Assembly: GCF_000243215.1 (NCBI RefSeq)
Contig: NZ_JH594596.1
Coordinates: 2,378,392 to 2,442,391, forward strand
Direction: 5' to 3'
From: Odoribacter laneus YIT 12061
GTDB taxonomy: Bacteria; Bacteroidota; Bacteroidia; Bacteroidales; Marinifilaceae
Length of the DNA stretch: 64,000 nt
Below the pieces are notes generated by a model. It was given only the letters and a program-made list of their open reading frames with translations. It did no database searches and was not told the DNA's origin. Positions 19,581 to 29,400 of this stretch are shown here, one piece after another. A program made the position numbers and the translations under genes. The first letter of the stretch is position 1. Each line of letters begins with the position of its first letter.

Positions 19581-19619
19581 AGAATGATTAAAATGTTTTC
19601 AGATTGGAAAATATTTTGT

Positions 19620-19627
19620 TATCTTCG
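19620..19627 (+). promoter_or_regulatory. Candidate -7 box (TATCTTCG) for the iorAB unit
   Basis: TATCTTCG is a close variant of TAnnTTTG and is preceded by TTTC at 19 bases. Transcription would start near 19633, about 15 bases before a 24-codon ORF. Confidence 0.5.
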
Positions 19628-19647
19628 CAAACGTTAGCATTTAAACT

Positions 19648-19722
19648 ATGTACCAACCGTCTGAATACTATTTTGTACTGGCCTACATCATGGGAGCTCT
19701 AAAATTCCATTGGGGATTATAA
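19648..19722 (+). CDS. Small aromatic-rich ORF ahead of iorA (possible leader peptide)
   Basis: A 24-codon ORF, ATG to TAA, lies between the iorAB promoter and iorA. It begins MYQPSEYYFVLAYIMG and ends KFHWGL. Seven of the 24 residues are aromatic (Y2, Y7, Y8, F9, Y13, F20, W22). The genes that follow oxidise aryl pyruvates made from Trp, Phe and Tyr, so a ribosome-stalling leader peptide is an attractive idea. No clear terminator hairpin follows it, so control by transcription attenuation is not supported. A small hydrophobic membrane peptide is the alternative. Confidence 0.4.
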   Translation: MYQPSEYYFVLAYIMGALKFHWGL

Positions 19723-19800
19723 AAGGATGATTCCTGTTTCCAACTCCTATTGTAAAATCAGCAAGAAAAAATTTTATTTTCACTTTAAAGCCATTAAACC

Positions 19801-21390
19801 ATGCAAAAACAATTGTTACTGGGTGTAGAAGCCATTGCCCAGGGTGCTATCGATAGCGGAATATCCGGTGTATATGCTTATCCCGGAACACCTTCTACAG
19901 AAATTACAGAGTATATTCAAAACTCGCAACAAGCTATTCAAAGGAATATCCACAGAGAATGGTCTGCCAATGAAAAGACAGCCATGGAAGCAGCATTGGG
20001 CATGTCCTACGCAGGGAAAAGGGCCTTGGTCTGCATGAAACATGTCGGTATGAATGTCGCCGCAGATTGTTTTATGAACGCGGCCATTACGGGAGCAAAC
20101 GGAGGAATCGTCATTACCGCAGCAGACGATCCTTCTATGCATTCTTCCCAAAACGAACAAGATTCCAGAGTATACGGAAAATTCGCTTTGATTCCGATCC
20201 TGGAACCCTCTAATCAACAGGAAGCTTACGAAATGGTACGCTATGCTTTCGCCCTGTCCGAAACCGTCGGAAGTCCCGTATTGCTTAGAATCACTACCCG
20301 TCTGGCACATTCCCGCGCCGGTGTGAACATACACGAAGCCTTGGCGGAAAATAATCTCCGGTTACCCGATAATAAGCGACAGTTCGTATTGCTTCCGGCA
20401 ATTGCCAGAAAACAATACCGTCTGTTATTAAACAAACAAGCTGACTTCAAAGAAGCTTCTGAGAACTCCCCCTTCAATCATTTTTCTGAAGGGCCTGATA
20501 AATCTTTAGGCATTATTGCTTGTGGGATAAGTTACAATTACGTCATGGAAAATTTTGAAGGCCAATGTCCTTATCCTTTATTGAAAATATGCCAATATCC
20601 TTTACCCCGCAAATTGATAAAGCAAATATTAGCAGAGTGTGAACGTATTTTGGTCGTAGAAGAAGGCTATCCCCTTATCGAAGAACTTTTAAAAGGTTAT
20701 CCGGGAGATAAACGAATTAGCGGACGGCTGGACAATACCCTTCCCCGGGACGGAGAGTTGAATCCCGATTTACTGGCAAAAGCCTTGGGATTGCAGATAA
20801 AAGAAGGAGCCGCAGTACCGGAAATCGTGGTTCCGCGTCCTCCTGCCCTATGCGTAGGATGTAGCCATAGAGATGTTTACAATGCTTTGAATGAAGTACT
20901 TTCCACTTATGGTGAAGGCCATGTCTTTTCAGATATCGGTTGTTATACCTTGGGAGCTCTTCCCCCCTTCCAGTCGATCAATTCCTGCGTAGATATGGGA
21001 GCCTCTATCACGATGGCCAAAGGTGCTTCGGATGCAGGCTTATATCCCGCAGTGGCCGTTATAGGAGATTCCACTTTCACGCATTCTGGAATGACCGGCT
21101 TACTGGATGCAGTAAACGAACATTCTCCCATTACCATCATCATCTCGGATAACGAATCTATCTCTATGACAGGAGGACAAGATTCCGCCGCATTGGGGAA
21201 AATCGAATCCATTTGTCAAGGAATAGGAGTCGATCCTCAGCATATCCGGGTACTCAATCCGGTACCTAAAAACCATGAAGAATTATGCCGGATTATTCGG
21301 GAAGAAATTGAATACCAAGGAGTATCTGTCATTATTCCCCGCAGAATCTGTATCCAAAAAGCGCGTAGAGAAGGAAAAAAACAAAAATGA
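19801..21390 (+). CDS. iorA: Indolepyruvate:ferredoxin oxidoreductase, alpha subunit
   Basis: With IorB it oxidatively decarboxylates aryl pyruvates (from Trp, Phe, Tyr) to aryl-acetyl-CoA, reducing ferredoxin. The 529-residue protein has the N-terminal pyrimidine-binding domain (GVYAYPGTPSTEITEY), the CVGCSHRDVY region near residue 350 and the thiamine-diphosphate motif GDST (residues 422-425) with its downstream SDNESISMTGGQ. Classical IorA carries a C-terminal domain with two 4Fe-4S clusters. Here the chain stops at PRRICIQKARREGKKQK and no CxxCxxC set is present, so an external electron carrier is implied. iorB follows 67 bases later. Confidence 0.93.
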   Translation: MQKQLLLGVEAIAQGAIDSGISGVYAYPGTPSTEITEYIQNSQQAIQRNIHREWSANEKTAMEAALGMSYAGKRALVCMKHVGMNVAADCFMNAAITGANGGIVITAADDPSMHSSQNEQDSRVYGKFALIPILEPSNQQEAYEMVRYAFALSETVGSPVLLRITTRLAHSRAGVNIHEALAENNLRLPDNKRQFVLLPAIARKQYRLLLNKQADFKEASENSPFNHFSEGPDKSLGIIACGISYNYVMENFEGQCPYPLLKICQYPLPRKLIKQILAECERILVVEEGYPLIEELLKGYPGDKRISGRLDNTLPRDGELNPDLLAKALGLQIKEGAAVPEIVVPRPPALCVGCSHRDVYNALNEVLSTYGEGHVFSDIGCYTLGALPPFQSINSCVDMGASITMAKGASDAGLYPAVAVIGDSTFTHSGMTGLLDAVNEHSPITIIISDNESISMTGGQDSAALGKIESICQGIGVDPQHIRVLNPVPKNHEELCRIIREEIEYQGVSVIIPRRICIQKARREGKKQK

Positions 21391-21457
21391 AAAAGTAAAT
21401 AAACAGTTCCTAGGGAGCTGATCAGACAACTTTTTCTGACTTTAAATTTAGACCAAT

Positions 21458-22042
21458 ATGAAAACAAATATAATTTTAGCCGGAGTCGGCGGACAAGGTA
21501 TTTTGTCGATAGCTGCAGCACTGGGATCGGCAGCATTAAATAACAATTTGTATATGAAACAAGCTGAAACCCACGGCATGAGCCAGAGAGGAGGAGACGT
21601 CCAATCGTTCATGCGGATTTCAGACCGACCTATTTATTCCGATCTCATTGCAAAAGGGAAAGCCGACATCATACTCTCTGTGGAACCCATGGAAGCCCTT
21701 CGTTATTTACCTTATCTGAAAGAAGGCGGATATGTAGTTACAAATTCGACTCCCCTCATTAATATTCCGAACTATCCGGACATTGAAATAGTATTACAAA
21801 CCCTAAGAGACCTGCCTCACCGGATCATTATCGATGCGGATCAGATAGCGAAGGAAACCACCGGACAGACAAGAGCCAGTAATTTTGTCATGTTAGGAGC
21901 AGCCTCTCCCTTTATAGAAATTCCTTTTGACTATCTGGAAGAAGGCATACGTTCCATCTTTAGCCGGAAAGGCGAAACCATCGTAGACATGAATTTAAAG
22001 GCCTTACATGCAGGCAGAAAATTCGCTCAGGAAAATTTATAA
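21458..22042 (+). CDS. iorB: Indolepyruvate:ferredoxin oxidoreductase, beta subunit
   Basis: The 194-residue gamma-type subunit of the 2-oxoacid:ferredoxin oxidoreductase family. It has GVGGQGILSIAAALG near the N-terminus and AETHGMSQRGGDVQSFMRI, the conserved motif that contacts CoA and the alpha subunit. It is the expected partner of the preceding iorA. A strong terminator follows at 22122-22169 and closes the operon. No phenylacetate-CoA ligase gene follows, although it often does in Bacteroides. Confidence 0.94.
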   Translation: MKTNIILAGVGGQGILSIAAALGSAALNNNLYMKQAETHGMSQRGGDVQSFMRISDRPIYSDLIAKGKADIILSVEPMEALRYLPYLKEGGYVVTNSTPLINIPNYPDIEIVLQTLRDLPHRIIIDADQIAKETTGQTRASNFVMLGAASPFIEIPFDYLEEGIRSIFSRKGETIVDMNLKALHAGRKFAQENL

Positions 22043-22121
22043 TCCTTCCCTTAAGTCTTTTAAAGGATTTGTTTCATTCCTGAAAAGACGAGAGGGAAAG
22101 ACTAAGTGATATCTTATTATC

Positions 22122-22169
22122 AATAAGGGCAATACATTTTAAAATCAAATGTAAAAGCCCTTATTTTTT
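22122..22169 (+). terminator. Intrinsic terminator of iorAB
   Basis: AATAAGGGC pairs with GCCCTTATT, with an inner TACATTT/AAATGTA stem, followed by six T. It cleanly separates iorAB from the etfBA unit. Confidence 0.88.
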
Positions 22170-22202
22170 GTGTTTTGTTTTTTACTTTTTATTTTAAAAT
22201 AT

Positions 22203-22210
22203 TATCTTTA
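22203..22210 (+). promoter_or_regulatory. Candidate -7 box (TATCTTTA) for etfBA
   Basis: TATCTTTA differs by one base from TATCTTTG. It places the start near 22216 and gives a ~97-base leader that contains the tandem 9-base repeats. Confidence 0.4.
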
Positions 22211-22260
22211 CCGAATTTTAAGAGAAATATAAATAGATTCAAACAAATATTAACAAACAG

Positions 22261-22296
22261 ACTGTTGTAACTGTTATAACCGTTGCGACTGTTGTA
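22261..22296 (+). repeat. Four tandem 9-base repeats in the etfB leader
   Basis: Units are ACTGTTGTA, ACTGTTATA, ACCGTTGCG and ACTGTTGTA, ending 16 bases before the etfB ATG. They lie in the untranslated leader, where copy-number change or a bound regulator could affect expression. Confidence 0.75.
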
Positions 22297-22312
22297 ACTT
22301 AAAAATTTACAC

Positions 22313-23185
22313 ATGAAAGGACTAAAAATTGTTGTTCTTGCGAAGCAGGTTCCCGACACAAGAAATGTGGGAAAAGATGCAATGAAGGCTGACGGAACTG
22401 TAAACAGGGCAGCTTTACCTGCCATTTTTAACCCTGAAGATCTAAATGCTCTGGAACAGGCATTGAGAATAAAAGATAGCCTGGAAGGTACGACGGTACA
22501 TATTCTCACGATGGGACCGGGACGTGCTGCAGAAATTATCCGGGAAGCGATGTACCGGGGAGCAGATGGAGGTTATTTGTTATCAGACAGGGCTTTTGCA
22601 GGCTCAGATACATTAGCGACTTCTTACGCCCTGGCTTGCGCCTTGCGAAATCTGAAGCCGGACTTGATCATTTGCGGACGTCAGGCGATCGATGGGGACA
22701 CCGCCCAGGTAGGTCCTCAGGTGGCTGAAAAAATGGCTTTGCCTCAGGTAACCTATGCAGAAGAAATTCTCTCTTGCGATGCCCAGAAAATAACGATCAG
22801 GCGGCGCTTGGAAAGAGGTGTGGAATTAGTGGAATGCCCTGTACCTTGTGTAGTGACCGTAAACGGCTCTGCTGCACCTTGCCGTCCCAGAAATGCACGC
22901 CGCGTACTGAAATATAAATATGCGAAAGCCACTTCCGAAGCACAAAATGCCGGAGAAGATTATTTTACTCTGATCAACCAAAGGCCTTATCTGAAAATTA
23001 CAGAATGGAGTGTCAACGATATCGAAAGTGACCCGAAGGATTTAGGATTAAGCGGTTCTCCTACAAAAGTAAAGAATATCGAAAATGTGGTATTCCAGGC
23101 AAAAGAGGCCAAAGTATTAACGGCATCTGACACCGATATTGAAGAAATGATGAAGGAATTGATTACCAATCACACCATCGGATAA
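22313..23185 (+). CDS. etfB: Electron transfer flavoprotein, beta subunit
   Basis: The 290-residue small ETF subunit, which binds AMP or a second FAD. It has the N-terminal VVLAKQVPDTRNV, NPEDLNALEQALRI and the signature AIDGDTAQVGPQVAEKMALPQVTYAEEI, typical of ETFs from anaerobes, including the bifurcating group. It passes electrons between the acyl-CoA dehydrogenase encoded two genes downstream and ferredoxin, NADH or a membrane complex. It is followed by etfA at 125 bases. A short tandem repeat precedes its start. Confidence 0.94.
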   Translation: MKGLKIVVLAKQVPDTRNVGKDAMKADGTVNRAALPAIFNPEDLNALEQALRIKDSLEGTTVHILTMGPGRAAEIIREAMYRGADGGYLLSDRAFAGSDTLATSYALACALRNLKPDLIICGRQAIDGDTAQVGPQVAEKMALPQVTYAEEILSCDAQKITIRRRLERGVELVECPVPCVVTVNGSAAPCRPRNARRVLKYKYAKATSEAQNAGEDYFTLINQRPYLKITEWSVNDIESDPKDLGLSGSPTKVKNIENVVFQAKEAKVLTASDTDIEEMMKELITNHTIG

Positions 23186-23309
23186 TTGAAAACATACGAC
23201 AGAAAATCATTTTTACCCCAAAAATGAGAAGCTGCAATTAAAATATATTGACGGTTTTAGACTCTCTTTATCAGAAGGAATCTGAAATCTAACATCCAAA
23301 ATTAAAACT

Positions 23310-24329
23310 ATGAATAGTGTATTTGTATATTGCGAAATAGAAGAGGGTGTGGTCGCCGACGTCAGTCTAGAACTGCTGACCAAAGGTCGTACTCTTGCTA
23401 ATAAATTAGGTGTAAAATTAGAAGCGATTGCTCTGGGATATGGACTGAATGAAATCGGCAAACAAGTATTTCCTTACGGAGTAGACGTATTATGGGTCGG
23501 AGACGATAAAAAACTATCTCCTTATACGACTCTTCCTCACACCGCTGTATTGGTAAATCTTTTTAAAGAAGAAAAACCCCAGATCGCTTTTATGGGAGCA
23601 AGCAGCATCGGACGCGATTTAGGTCCGCGGGTTTCTTCAGCTCTTCACAGTGGATTGACGGCCGACTGTACCAGTCTGGAAATCGGAGATTACGACGATC
23701 CCAAAAATCAAAAGACCTACCACAACCTTCTCTATCAAATACGCCCTGCTTTCGGTGGAAATATTGTGGCCACTATTGTCAATCCGGAATGCCGTCCTCA
23801 AATGGCAACTGTTCGGGAAGGCGTAATGAAAAAAGAAATTTACAATCCGGATCATCAGGGAGAAATTAAAAAAATAGATGTCGCCCGTTATGTAAATGAA
23901 ACAGACTTTATCGTAAAAGTCATCGAGCGTCATATGGAAAAATCCAAAGTGAACTTAAAAGCCGCTCCCATTATCGTTGCCGGAGGGTATGGAGTTGGTT
24001 CCAAAGAAAATTTCAAGTTGCTTTATGAACTGGCCGAAGTATTGGGAGGAGAAGTGGGAGCTTCCCGCGCAGCTGTAGATGCCGGTTTTTGTGAACACGA
24101 ACGCCAAATCGGACAGACGGGTACCACAGTACGTCCTAAATTATACATTGCTTGTGGTATTTCCGGACAAATACAACATACCGCCGGAATGGAAGAATCT
24201 GCCATGGTAATTGCAATCAACACGGACGTCAACGCTCCGATTAACAAATTTGCTGACTACGTCATTACGGGCGACTTAAATGTGATTATCCCGAAAATGA
24301 TTCAGTATTATAAGAAAAATAGCAAATAA
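23310..24329 (+). CDS. etfA: Electron transfer flavoprotein, alpha subunit
   Basis: The 339-residue large ETF subunit. The N-terminal half is the ETF fold (MNSVFVYCEIEEGVVADVSLELL); the C-terminal half is the FAD domain. That domain has IIVAGGYGVGSKENF, RAAVDAGFCEHERQIGQTGTTVRPKLYIACGISG split over residues ~245-290, and QHTAGMEESAMVIAINTDVNAPI. These FAD contacts are complete. It forms the heterodimer with EtfB and lies between etfB and the acyl-CoA dehydrogenase on the same strand, so all three act as one electron-transfer unit. Confidence 0.95.
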   Translation: MNSVFVYCEIEEGVVADVSLELLTKGRTLANKLGVKLEAIALGYGLNEIGKQVFPYGVDVLWVGDDKKLSPYTTLPHTAVLVNLFKEEKPQIAFMGASSIGRDLGPRVSSALHSGLTADCTSLEIGDYDDPKNQKTYHNLLYQIRPAFGGNIVATIVNPECRPQMATVREGVMKKEIYNPDHQGEIKKIDVARYVNETDFIVKVIERHMEKSKVNLKAAPIIVAGGYGVGSKENFKLLYELAEVLGGEVGASRAAVDAGFCEHERQIGQTGTTVRPKLYIACGISGQIQHTAGMEESAMVIAINTDVNAPINKFADYVITGDLNVIIPKMIQYYKKNSK

Positions 24330-24403
24330 ACAGGTATTATAAACGGATTATTTTACTTAAACCGGGATATACCTCCAGTTTTAATTTCATTAAAATTTTA
24401 CAT

Positions 24404-26110
24404 ATGGCAAATTTTTACACAGATAATGAAGATATAAAATTCCATCTCGGTCATCCGTTGATGGAAAAAATCGTAGCTTTAAAAGAACAGAATTACACCC
24501 AGGCCGAAAAATACGAAGATGCCCCCCGGGATTATGAAGATGCTTTCGATAATTACGATAAAGTATTGGAAATCGTAGGGGATATTTGCGGGGAAATCGT
24601 TGCCGTAAACGCTGAGTCGGTAGACAATGAAGGTCCGCAAGTTATTGACGGACATGTTCAGTACGCCGCAGGAACTCAACAAAACATCGACGTTATCAAT
24701 CAGGCCGGTTTAAACGGGATTTCCCTGCCGCGGGAATACAACGGATTGAATTTCCCCATCGTTCCTTTTATTATGGCAGCCGAAATCGTAGCGCGAGCAG
24801 ATGCCGGTTTACAGAATATCTGGGGATTACAGGACTGTGCAGAAACAATCAATGAATTTGCAAACGCAGAACAGAAAAGCAAATACCTGCCCCGGGTAAG
24901 TGCAGGAGAAACCTGTGCGATGGATTTAACCGAACCGGATGCCGGTTCCGACTTACAGGCCGTACAATTGAAAGCGACGTACAACGAAGCCGATGGGAAA
25001 TGGTACCTGAATGGAGTAAAGCGGTTTATCACAAACGGAGACGGACATATATCTCTGGTATTAGCCCGTTCTGAAGAGGGAACAAACGACGGACGTGGTT
25101 TGTCTATGTTTATCTACGATCGCAGCAATAATGCCGTAACGGTGCGCCGTATTGAGAATAAATTAGGTATCAAAGGTTCTCCTACCTGCGAGTTGGTATT
25201 TAAAAATGCTCCGGCAGAATTAGTAGGAGAACGTAAAATGGGCTTGATCAAATACGTGATGGCTTTAATGAACGCCGCACGTCTGGGAATCGGAGCACAA
25301 TCGGTCGGCATTGCAGAAGCCGCCTATCGGGAAGGCTTGAAATACGCCCAGGAAAGGAAACAGTTTGGCAAAGCAATTATCGAATTCCCGGCTATTTATG
25401 AAATGCTTTCCAATATGGAAGCCAAATTACACGGTATACGTTCTGTATTGTATGAAACGGCCCGCTTTGTGGATGTTTATAAAACTTATTACCACATCTC
25501 CAAAGAAAGAGCTCTGGACAAAGAGGAAAGGAACGAAATGAAAGAATATCAAAAACTAGCTGATATCTACACTCCTCTGCAAAAACTTTTTGCCAGTGAA
25601 TACGCCAACGAAATTACTTACGATGCTCTGCAAATTCACGGAGGTTCCGGTTTTATGAAAGACTATCCGATCCAACGGCTGGTGAGAGACGCCCGTATTA
25701 CGAATATCTATGAAGGGACTTCACAATTACAGGTAGTAGCTGCCATCCGGGGAGTAACCACAGGACAGTATGCCAAACATATCCGTGAAGTATACGAAAA
25801 AGCCGAAATCGCTCCGGAAACGGAATATTTACGCGAACAATTGAAAGGCATGACCGAACAACTGGAGACAGCCACCCAAACAATAGGAGAAGTCGGCAAT
25901 ACGGAATACACCGACTTCCATGCACGCCGTTTGGTCGAAATGGCCGGTTATACCATCATCGGTTATTTATTATTGCTGGATGCACAACGGGCTCCCCGTT
26001 TTATGAAATCAGCAGAAATATTTATAAAATACGGTCAGGCAAAAGTATGTGCACATGCGTCTTTTATCGCTAATTTCAATCCGGATCAATTGGGTATGTA
26101 TAAAAAATAA
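24404..26110 (+). CDS. Acyl-CoA dehydrogenase, long form with C-terminal extension
   Basis: Introduces a trans-2 double bond into an acyl-CoA (or works in reverse) using FAD, with EtfBA as electron partner. The 568-residue chain is longer than the ~380 of butyryl-CoA dehydrogenase. It has an N-terminal extension, the core with AMDLTEPDAGSDLQAVQ, the FAD loop FITNGDG and IHGGSGFMKDYPIQRLVRD, the catalytic base E437 in NIYEGTS, and ~110 extra helical residues at the end. In gut Bacteroidales such etfBA-dehydrogenase clusters are tied to butyrate or acyl fermentation. The chain length it handles is not decidable here. Confidence 0.92.
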   Translation: MANFYTDNEDIKFHLGHPLMEKIVALKEQNYTQAEKYEDAPRDYEDAFDNYDKVLEIVGDICGEIVAVNAESVDNEGPQVIDGHVQYAAGTQQNIDVINQAGLNGISLPREYNGLNFPIVPFIMAAEIVARADAGLQNIWGLQDCAETINEFANAEQKSKYLPRVSAGETCAMDLTEPDAGSDLQAVQLKATYNEADGKWYLNGVKRFITNGDGHISLVLARSEEGTNDGRGLSMFIYDRSNNAVTVRRIENKLGIKGSPTCELVFKNAPAELVGERKMGLIKYVMALMNAARLGIGAQSVGIAEAAYREGLKYAQERKQFGKAIIEFPAIYEMLSNMEAKLHGIRSVLYETARFVDVYKTYYHISKERALDKEERNEMKEYQKLADIYTPLQKLFASEYANEITYDALQIHGGSGFMKDYPIQRLVRDARITNIYEGTSQLQVVAAIRGVTTGQYAKHIREVYEKAEIAPETEYLREQLKGMTEQLETATQTIGEVGNTEYTDFHARRLVEMAGYTIIGYLLLLDAQRAPRFMKSAEIFIKYGQAKVCAHASFIANFNPDQLGMYKK

Positions 26111-26130
26111 AAAACGTTTGTAAAATCAGA

Positions 26131-26223
26131 ATGAAAAAGAACAATACAGACTTTTTTGAATCCCTATATTCGGAAATACCAAACGGAAATAAAGGACATT
26201 TTTTTAATAACTTGACTGTATAA
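26131..26223 (+). CDS. Possible 30-residue small protein after the dehydrogenase gene
   Basis: An ATG-to-TAA frame that starts MKKNNTDFFESLYSEIPNG and ends FFNNLTV. It sits 20 bases after the dehydrogenase stop and ends 14 bases before a strong terminator, so it would be transcribed. It has no recognised family, and chance is a real alternative. Confidence 0.22.
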   Translation: MKKNNTDFFESLYSEIPNGNKGHFFNNLTV

Positions 26224-26237
26224 CAATGACCTCTACT

Positions 26238-26290
26238 GCCATTCTGAACAGAAATGAAAACAATCTTCTGTCTTCAGAATGGCCTTTTTC
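26238..26290 (+). terminator. Intrinsic terminator of the etfBA-dehydrogenase unit
   Basis: GCCATTCTGA (from 26238) pairs with TCAGAATGGC (to 26283), extended by ACAGAA/TTCTGT, and is followed by TTTTTC. A strong hairpin. Confidence 0.87.
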
Positions 26291-26454
26291 TTTTTGAAGA
26301 AGGAAAATTTAGGCAGTGGCTCGTTAAGCTATAGGACAGATCTATCAGATTTTAACAACATCAAATTTTTTGTTAAAAGCATGTCTGAAAACAAAATTCT
26401 AAGTAATAATCATTACTTTTCGTATCCAAACCAATACATTTAAAACCTTTCAAT
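26291..26454. other. Leader region of the tricorn-like protease gene
   Basis: It holds an 8-base inverted repeat, TTTTAACA (26350-26357) with TGTTAAAA (26371-26378), and a TACTTTTCG near 26414 that is a weak -7 candidate. Nothing else is seen. The full gap from 26111 to 26454 also holds the small ORF and the terminator. Confidence 0.35.
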
Positions 26455-29400
26455 ATGAATTTATTTAAATTTTTACTCACCGGCATTTGCGTTTTTATCC
26501 TTTGTGGCCTAAGCGCTCAGGAAAATGCACTTTGGACCCGTTATCCGGCTATCTCACCGGATGGTAAGACAATAGCTTTTAATTACAAGGGAGATATTTA
26601 TACGGTAAATGTAGAAGGGGGAAAAGCTACACAACTGACGACAAACCCGGCATACGACGGTTGGCCGGTATGGTCTCCGGACAGCAAAACCCTTGCCTTC
26701 GCTTCCAACCGCTCGGGTAGCATGGATGTATATACCGTACCTGCCACAGGCGGAGTCCCCACTCGTCTTACCTGGAATTCAACGGGAGAAACGCCTATTA
26801 CGTTCACACCGGATGGGAAAAAAATTCTCTACCGGGCCCGGATTATGCCCGATGCAAACTATACCCAATTTCCTTCGGGCTCTCAAATTTACGCAGTTCC
26901 CGTACAGGGAGGACGCCCGGAACAATTCTTAACATTCGACGCAAACGATATTCATTTCAATAAAACCGGGGATAAGATCATCTACCACGACTACAAAGGT
27001 TATGAGGACAACTGGCGGAAACACCACAAATCTTCTGTGACCCGCGATGTTTGGATTCACGATTTGAAAACCGGTAAATTCACCAATATTACGTCGAAAG
27101 AAGTAGAAGACCGGAGTCCTGTTTTTACAACAGACGAACAAGGAATCTATTTTTTAAGTGAACGTTTCGGAGATTTCAATGTATGTAAACTATCCTTGGA
27201 TAATCCACAACAGATCGCACAGATCACACATCACTCCAAACATCCGGTACGGTTTCTTTCCCGTTCCAACGACGGAACACTTTGTTATTTTTTCAACGGA
27301 GAGATCTACACCTTAAAAGAAGGCCAACAGCCCAAAAAAGTAAAAATAAACATCATTACCGACCAAGTAGAACCTCAGGTAACCTCCAGCACGATGAGAA
27401 ACGGAGCCCGTGAAATAGCGCTGTCTCCCAACGGGAAGGAAATTGCATTCGTCTTAAGAGGGGACGTATTCGTCACTTCGGTAGAATACAATACGACGAA
27501 ACGCATCACCAACACTCCTACCCAGGAAAGAAGTGTGAGTTTTTCTCCGGATGGACGCTCATTAGTCTACGCAGGAGAACGGAACGGCCAATGGCAGATT
27601 TATACAGCTTCTCTGGTAGACACTACCGATAAACTGTTTACTTACGCAAAAGAGATAAAAGAAGAACAAATCACCAAAGGCAAAAATGCCTGCTTCGAAC
27701 CTTCTTTTTCTCCCAATGGAAAAGAAATCGCTTACCTGGAAAACCGCACGGAAATTAAAGTTATTGATTTAAAAAGCAAAAAAGTACGGACGGTATTACC
27801 TGCAAAATACAACTATTCTTATAGCGACGGCGACCAATGGTATCAGTGGTCCCCCGACGGGAAATGGATATTGGCCAAATACTTTGAACACGGCGGATGG
27901 CAGAATAGCGATGTGGCCCTCGTAAAAGCCGATGGGAGCCAGGAAATTCACAACCTGACCAATAGCGGTTATTCCGATGCCTCTCCGAAATGGATGATGG
28001 ACGGAAAAGCCGTGATCTGGTTCTCTGACCGTGCCGGATACCGTAGTCACGGTAGTTGGGGAGCACAATACGACGTTTATGGTCTTTTCTTAGACCCGGA
28101 AGCCTGGGACGAATTCAATATGAGTAAAGAAGAATACGCCTTGGCGAAAGAGATGAAAAATAACGACAAGAAAAAAGAAGAGGCCAAAAAAGGAAATAAG
28201 AAAGAGGAGAAAAAGGGAGAGAAAAAGGAGGACAACAAGAAAAAAACAGAAACGACCTCATTGCCCGAACTCCATATCGATCTCACCAACTTAGAAGACC
28301 GGATAACCCGCTTGACGATTAATTCTTCCAATCTGGGCGACGCCGTACTGACTAAAGATGCTTCTAAATTATATTACCTGACTCGCTTTGAAGGAGGCTA
28401 CGATTTATGGGTGAGGGATTTCAAAGAAGGCACAACCCGTATTCTGGCAAAACTGAATAAATGGGGAGGTTCGCTGGAAATGGATAAAGAAGGAAAAAAC
28501 TTATACATGCTAGCCAACGGACAAATCAGCAAAATAGATATCAACAGCGGGAAAGCAACCCCTGTAACTTATGAAGCTGAATTAGAATTGAAAAAACCGT
28601 TAGAGAGAGAATATATATTCGATCATGCCTGGCAACAAGTAGTGGATAAATTTTACGACCCGAAACTGCATAATGTTGACTGGGAATTTTATAAAAAAGA
28701 ATACAAACGCTTTTTACCCCACATCAACAACAATTATGATTTTGCAGAGGTATTAGGAGAATTGCTGGGAGAATTGAATGCCTCTCATACTGGAGCCAGT
28801 TACTACGCACCCAGTTCGGCGAAACAAACAGCAGTTTTAGGAGCTTTCTACGATCCGGAATATAAAGGAGACGGGTTGAAAATTCAAGAAGTATTGGAGA
28901 AAGGACCTCTGACTTCCGCCAAGACAAAGATCAAAGCCGGAGTTATTATAGAAGAGATCAATAACCAACCGATTAAAGCCGGAAAAGACTATTTCCCTTT
29001 ATTGGAAAATCAGACGGGGAAAAGAGTATACCTGACCCTTTATAATCCGCAAACCAAAGAGCGCTGGCACGAATACGTCAAACCTATTTCAAGCGGAACG
29101 CAATCGGAGTTACTTTATAACAGATGGGTAAAAAGCCGGCAAGACCTGGTGGAAAAATTGTCAGGAGGGGAAATCGGTTACATCCATATCCGCAGTATGG
29201 ATAGCCAAAGTTTCCGAAAAGTATATTCCGAATTGTTTGGAAAATTCCGGAATAAAAAAGCGATTATTTTAGATACCCGTTATAATGGAGGAGGGTGGTT
29301 GCATGAAGATTTGGCTAATATGTTAGGCGGGAAAAAATTTGCAGAGTTTGTTCCCCGCGGCCAATATATCGGACAAGATCCTTTTGCCCAATGGACAAAA

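Noticed and set aside
19723-19800. Terminator or attenuator after the iorA leader ORF
   Set aside because: Only a 4-bp AGGA/TCCT stem and AT-rich runs are present; no GC stem followed by T.
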